DNA of 56,362 nucleotides from positions 1 through 56,362 of the forward strand of contig NZ_LNGH01000014.1 of the NCBI RefSeq assembly GCF_011057715.1, read 5' to 3'. Both the position numbers and the translations under genes were made by a program. Numbering within the stretch: the first letter of the stretch is position 1; each line of letters starts with the position of its first letter. The stretch comes from Marinitoga sp. 38H-ov (lineage in GTDB: Bacteria > Thermotogota > Thermotogae > Petrotogales > Petrotogaceae). Below are positions 53,357 to 56,362 of this stretch, piece by piece. Under the pieces are notes generated by a model. That model was not told the origin of the DNA and searched no databases. It was given only the letters and a program-made list of their open reading frames with translations.

Positions 53357-56083
53357 ATGAAATTAGATAAAGGTAGATCAGTATTTATAGTTATTGCAAT
53401 ATCTATATTAACGCTATATTTTGGTTTTTACGCAAACAAAGTTAATGTTAAAGATAACATTGCAAGTTATGTACCTAAAAATGATCCAGATAAGAAAATA
53501 TATGATGAAGTTGCTGATGAGTTTGGATTAAATGGAATTATTTTAACGGGTGTTAAATTTGATGATGCTTATAAGTATTTCGATAAAATTAATGAGATTA
53601 CTGAAAAATTAAAAACTTTAGATGTTGTTGATAATGTTATTTCTCCTGTAAATGCTCCAAGAATAAGCGTATCAGATGACGGAGATATATCAGTAGGGAA
53701 CTTAAAATCAAGTTATGATTTTTCCACAGATAATTCATATGATTTAAAAAAACTAAAAAGTGAATTATTAAATGATGATATGATTAAAGGAAAATTTATA
53801 TCTGAAGATGGAAAAAGTGTTTTGTTTGCAATAGGTTTAAAAAAAGATATTGATGAAAAATCAGCAGGTTTAGTTGTTGAAAATGTATTTAAAAATTCTA
53901 ATGTCGAATATTACATATTTGGTACAGCAATAGCTAACAGAGAAATTGAGGAAATTGTTAAAGATAATTTATTAAAATTAATTCCAATTGTATTAATTCT
54001 TGTTATGTTAGTTCTATATTTTAGTTATAGAAATATTGCTGGAGTTATTTTACCAATAATATCCGTTTTGATTGCAGACATATGGACTGTTGGAATTATG
54101 TATTTACTTGGAATTAATTTCAATATAACAACCTCAGCAGTTCCTATTGCTGTTGTTGGAATAGGTACAGCGTATTCAATACATATTATTAGTAAATATT
54201 ATGAAGAATTACATAGAGGAATATCAGCTTCAGAGGCTGTTAATGAAACATTAAAACATGTTGGAAAAGCGGTTTTATTAAGTGCTTTAACTACAATTGC
54301 AGGTTTTTTATCTTTATTAACTGCAGATCTAACTCCTGTATGGCAATTAGGAATTTTCACATCTTTAGGTATTGCTTTGGCATTATTAATGGCAACCTTA
54401 TTTGTACCTGCTATGTTAATGATTTTTCAACCAAAATCAAAAGCTAATCTTTCTGAAGAAGGTGAAAGTCATTTATTAAGAAATTTTACTAATAAACTTG
54501 TATATCATAGAGCTATAACTTTAACAATAATATTTTTATTAGTATTATTAACTACTTTTTTTATTCCTAAAATAAAATCTGATATGCAAATAGAAAACTT
54601 TATGAGCGATAAAACCCATATGGTCCAAGGCTCAAAATTTTTAAGAAATAATTTTGGCGGTAATGATTATATTTTTGTTGATTTATTAGCAAAAGACGAA
54701 AACTCATTTAGAGATTTTTATTTCAATAGGACAATAAGAGATATTTCTATGTTTGCAAAAAATAATTTTTCTGTAGTTTCTCAAATTACAAATATAGGTG
54801 ATGTTGTTGCAAACTTAACTGAAGGTTTTACAGGGTATGAATATGTACCAGGTTCTAATTATGCGATGGAACAAAATTATATGTTAATTGAAGGTAGTGA
54901 AGGAATAGATAAAATTCTATCTCCAGAAAAAAATGAATCAATTTCACAAATAATGGTTAATACAAAAAGCTTTAGTAAAGTAAAAGAATTAGAAATAGCT
55001 TTAAAAAAGTATATCGATAATTATATAATTAAAAATTATAAAATAGAAGATTTTGATATAAACAATCCGCAACATATAAAAGCATATGAAAATGAAATAA
55101 AACAATTTATTATTTCAAGAAAAGGAAATTACAATGAAAAAATCTTAAATATTATGGTTGAAGCAAAATCAAAAGATATTAAAGAATTGGTATCTAATTT
55201 GGATAAAAGAAATTTATATAAATTATTTAATAATTACCTAAAATATAATGATGAAGAAGAAGTTGATTTTAACGCATTTTCTCAATTAATCGATGGGGAT
55301 AACTTTGATGAATATATTTCAGAATATTATGATTACTTTTTATACGATTATGAACCAAATATAAGAGCTGATTTTGCAAAAAGTAAATTAATTTCTTTAA
55401 ATTTAAATTTAACTGAAAAAGATCTGAATGAATTATCTCAATATGTAAATGATGAACAAGTTCCTGTAGAAGGTGGAAAAAGAATACTCGAAGTTAGAGT
55501 TACTGGAATTCCAATTTTAACAAATAAAGTAAATGATATGGTATTTGATAATCAAAAGGAAAGTATGATGTTAGCTTATGCTCTTGTGTTCATATTATTT
55601 GCTATACAAATGCATTCAATAATACTAGGCTTATTATCTCTAATACCTATAACATTAACTATTATTACAAATTTTGGGATTATGGGTTTAACCGGCATTT
55701 CATTAAACGCTGCAACAGTTACTATAGCATCTATAACAATTGGTACTGGAATAGATTACACCATCCATTATATTTCTAGATTCAAAAAGGAATATAAAGA
55801 AAGCAAAGATAAGTTTAAAGCGGCTATAAGAACATCCGCAACATCCGGAAGAGCTATAGTTATTAATTCATTGGCAGTTATACTTGGATTTGCAACATTT
55901 ATTTTTTCTGAAATAGGTATGCTCAAACAATTCGGTATTTTAACAGCAACTGCAATGTTTGTAGCTCCGTTATTAACTTTAACAATTTTCCCTGTGTTAA
56001 TGACTATGTTGAGTGACAAATTATTAATAAAATTTTCTAAAGATTCAATTATAAAAAGAAACCTAAAAAATAGTCTCCGGTAA
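53357..56083 (+). CDS. RND/MMPL-family membrane protein (908 aa)
   Basis: Two RND halves. Each has a large extracytoplasmic loop and a helix bundle. First half: one N-terminal helix (residues 8-25), a loop containing IASYVPKNDPDKKIYDE, then helices from about residue 205, with 'VPIAVVGIGTAYSIHII' and 'KAVLLSALTTIAGFLSLLTA'. Second half: helix near 385-405, loop, then 'TVTIASITIGTGIDYTIHYI' and 'GRAIVINSLAVILGFATFIF'. The architecture suits MmpL/hopanoid-exporter-type proton-driven transporters. The ATG at 53357, preceded by AAGGAGGG, is chosen over an upstream in-frame ATG. Substrate unknown; no membrane-fusion partner gene is adjacent. Confidence 0.88.
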   Translation: MKLDKGRSVFIVIAISILTLYFGFYANKVNVKDNIASYVPKNDPDKKIYDEVADEFGLNGIILTGVKFDDAYKYFDKINEITEKLKTLDVVDNVISPVNAPRISVSDDGDISVGNLKSSYDFSTDNSYDLKKLKSELLNDDMIKGKFISEDGKSVLFAIGLKKDIDEKSAGLVVENVFKNSNVEYYIFGTAIANREIEEIVKDNLLKLIPIVLILVMLVLYFSYRNIAGVILPIISVLIADIWTVGIMYLLGINFNITTSAVPIAVVGIGTAYSIHIISKYYEELHRGISASEAVNETLKHVGKAVLLSALTTIAGFLSLLTADLTPVWQLGIFTSLGIALALLMATLFVPAMLMIFQPKSKANLSEEGESHLLRNFTNKLVYHRAITLTIIFLLVLLTTFFIPKIKSDMQIENFMSDKTHMVQGSKFLRNNFGGNDYIFVDLLAKDENSFRDFYFNRTIRDISMFAKNNFSVVSQITNIGDVVANLTEGFTGYEYVPGSNYAMEQNYMLIEGSEGIDKILSPEKNESISQIMVNTKSFSKVKELEIALKKYIDNYIIKNYKIEDFDINNPQHIKAYENEIKQFIISRKGNYNEKILNIMVEAKSKDIKELVSNLDKRNLYKLFNNYLKYNDEEEVDFNAFSQLIDGDNFDEYISEYYDYFLYDYEPNIRADFAKSKLISLNLNLTEKDLNELSQYVNDEQVPVEGGKRILEVRVTGIPILTNKVNDMVFDNQKESMMLAYALVFILFAIQMHSIILGLLSLIPITLTIITNFGIMGLTGISLNAATVTIASITIGTGIDYTIHYISRFKKEYKESKDKFKAAIRTSATSGRAIVINSLAVILGFATFIFSEIGMLKQFGILTATAMFVAPLLTLTIFPVLMTMLSDKLLIKFSKDSIIKRNLKNSLR

Positions 56084-56247
56084 TAAGTCAAGAGGGAAAT
56101 AAAAAAACAATGAAAATTAACAAAGATGAAAAATAACAAGAATTCAGAATAATACAGATAGAAAAAAGAGTAAAACAAATATTATGCACATGGTGCAAAA
56201 ATTAGAATTATTTAGTTGTTTTGTTAATTGTAAACGCTTAATTATTA
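56084..56247. other. Intergenic stretch after the RND gene
   Basis: 164 bases of A-rich sequence without an ORF worth calling. No clear terminator after the RND gene was seen. Confidence 0.4.
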
Positions 56248-56362
56248 TTATTGATTATTACTATCATCCTTTAAAAACACCATTTTTTTAGAAGATTGAG
56301 ATAATTCAATAGGATTATAGGATGAATTATTTTTAAGCATATAATAAATACTTCTAACTAGT
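56248..56362 (-). CDS. C-terminal fragment of a possible transposase (cut by window edge)
   Basis: The minus-strand frame enters from the right edge and ends at TAA (56250-56248) after 37 residues, reading 'LVRSIYYMLKNNSSYNP' and ending in a polar tail. The arginine-helix-LKNN-x-YxP pattern resembles the C-termini of IS110-type transposases, but this is a weak match on a short piece. Confidence 0.35.
   Translation of the reverse strand, partial: LVRSIYYMLKNNSSYNPIELSQSSKKMVFLKDDSNNQ

Noticed and set aside
55768-56178. Minus-strand ORF over the RND C-terminus
   Set aside because: It mirrors the RND membrane helices and has no ribosome binding site.

Overview
The window is very AT-rich, with short intergenic gaps, many ATGA-type overlaps and strong AGGAGG-like ribosome binding sites. 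The mix of DeoD-type phosphorylase, pyruvate phosphate dikinase, type I glutamine synthetase, Fhs/FolD, a CBM34-type amylase and IS21 relics suggests an anaerobic, fermentative Thermotogota bacterium, most plausibly a Marinitoga/Petrotoga relative. This placement is inferred from gene content alone. I saw no rRNA, tRNA or CRISPR array.

Left accessory region (1-7.1 kb). A minus-strand cassette has the look of a ribosomally made, modified-peptide (RiPP) locus. In transcription order it holds a decayed radical-SAM/SPASM maturase, a secreted protein of unknown function, a 65-residue seven-cysteine peptide, an ABC ATPase, an ABC permease and a second radical-SAM maturase cut by the window edge. 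The peptide gene lies inside a perfect 15-bp inverted repeat. Beyond the cassette are a 44-residue exported peptide with its own promoter and a divergent helical, repeat-like protein.

Iron uptake and IS graveyard (7.2-13 kb). A three-gene ferric-iron ABC importer is followed by a decayed IS21 element whose interior has been replaced by a second decayed DDE-type IS.

Core and mixed metabolism (13-31 kb). Genes here encode a lipoprotein, oligoendopeptidase F, a phosphoesterase paired with an unusual ParB-BMP fusion, PPDK, GpsA, a MazG-like protein, an orphan solute-binding protein, glutamine synthetase, a glutaredoxin-like protein, a STAS protein, a GH13 amylase and an ABC-F ATPase.

Envelope cluster (30.5-37.6 kb). 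A PAS-PAS-GAF-GGDEF cyclase abuts a bacterial alpha-2-macroglobulin with a CTEQ thioester motif, a small HExxH protein and a DUF1175-like lipoprotein.

Signalling cluster (42-50.8 kb). CheR, a tandem CheW, a CheA-REC hybrid, a stand-alone CheB, a REC-GGDEF cyclase and a divergent chemoreceptor form one tightly overlapping operon. An HD-GYP phosphodiesterase is transcribed away from it. The layout resembles the Pseudomonas Wsp system, in which a chemosensory array controls c-di-GMP. The folate genes fhs-folD follow within 11 bp.

Right end (50.8-56.4 kb). A guanine-class purine riboswitch with terminator precedes a purine permease. It is followed by a transposase-derived zinc-ribbon protein, a large RND/MMPL protein and the tail of a possible transposase.
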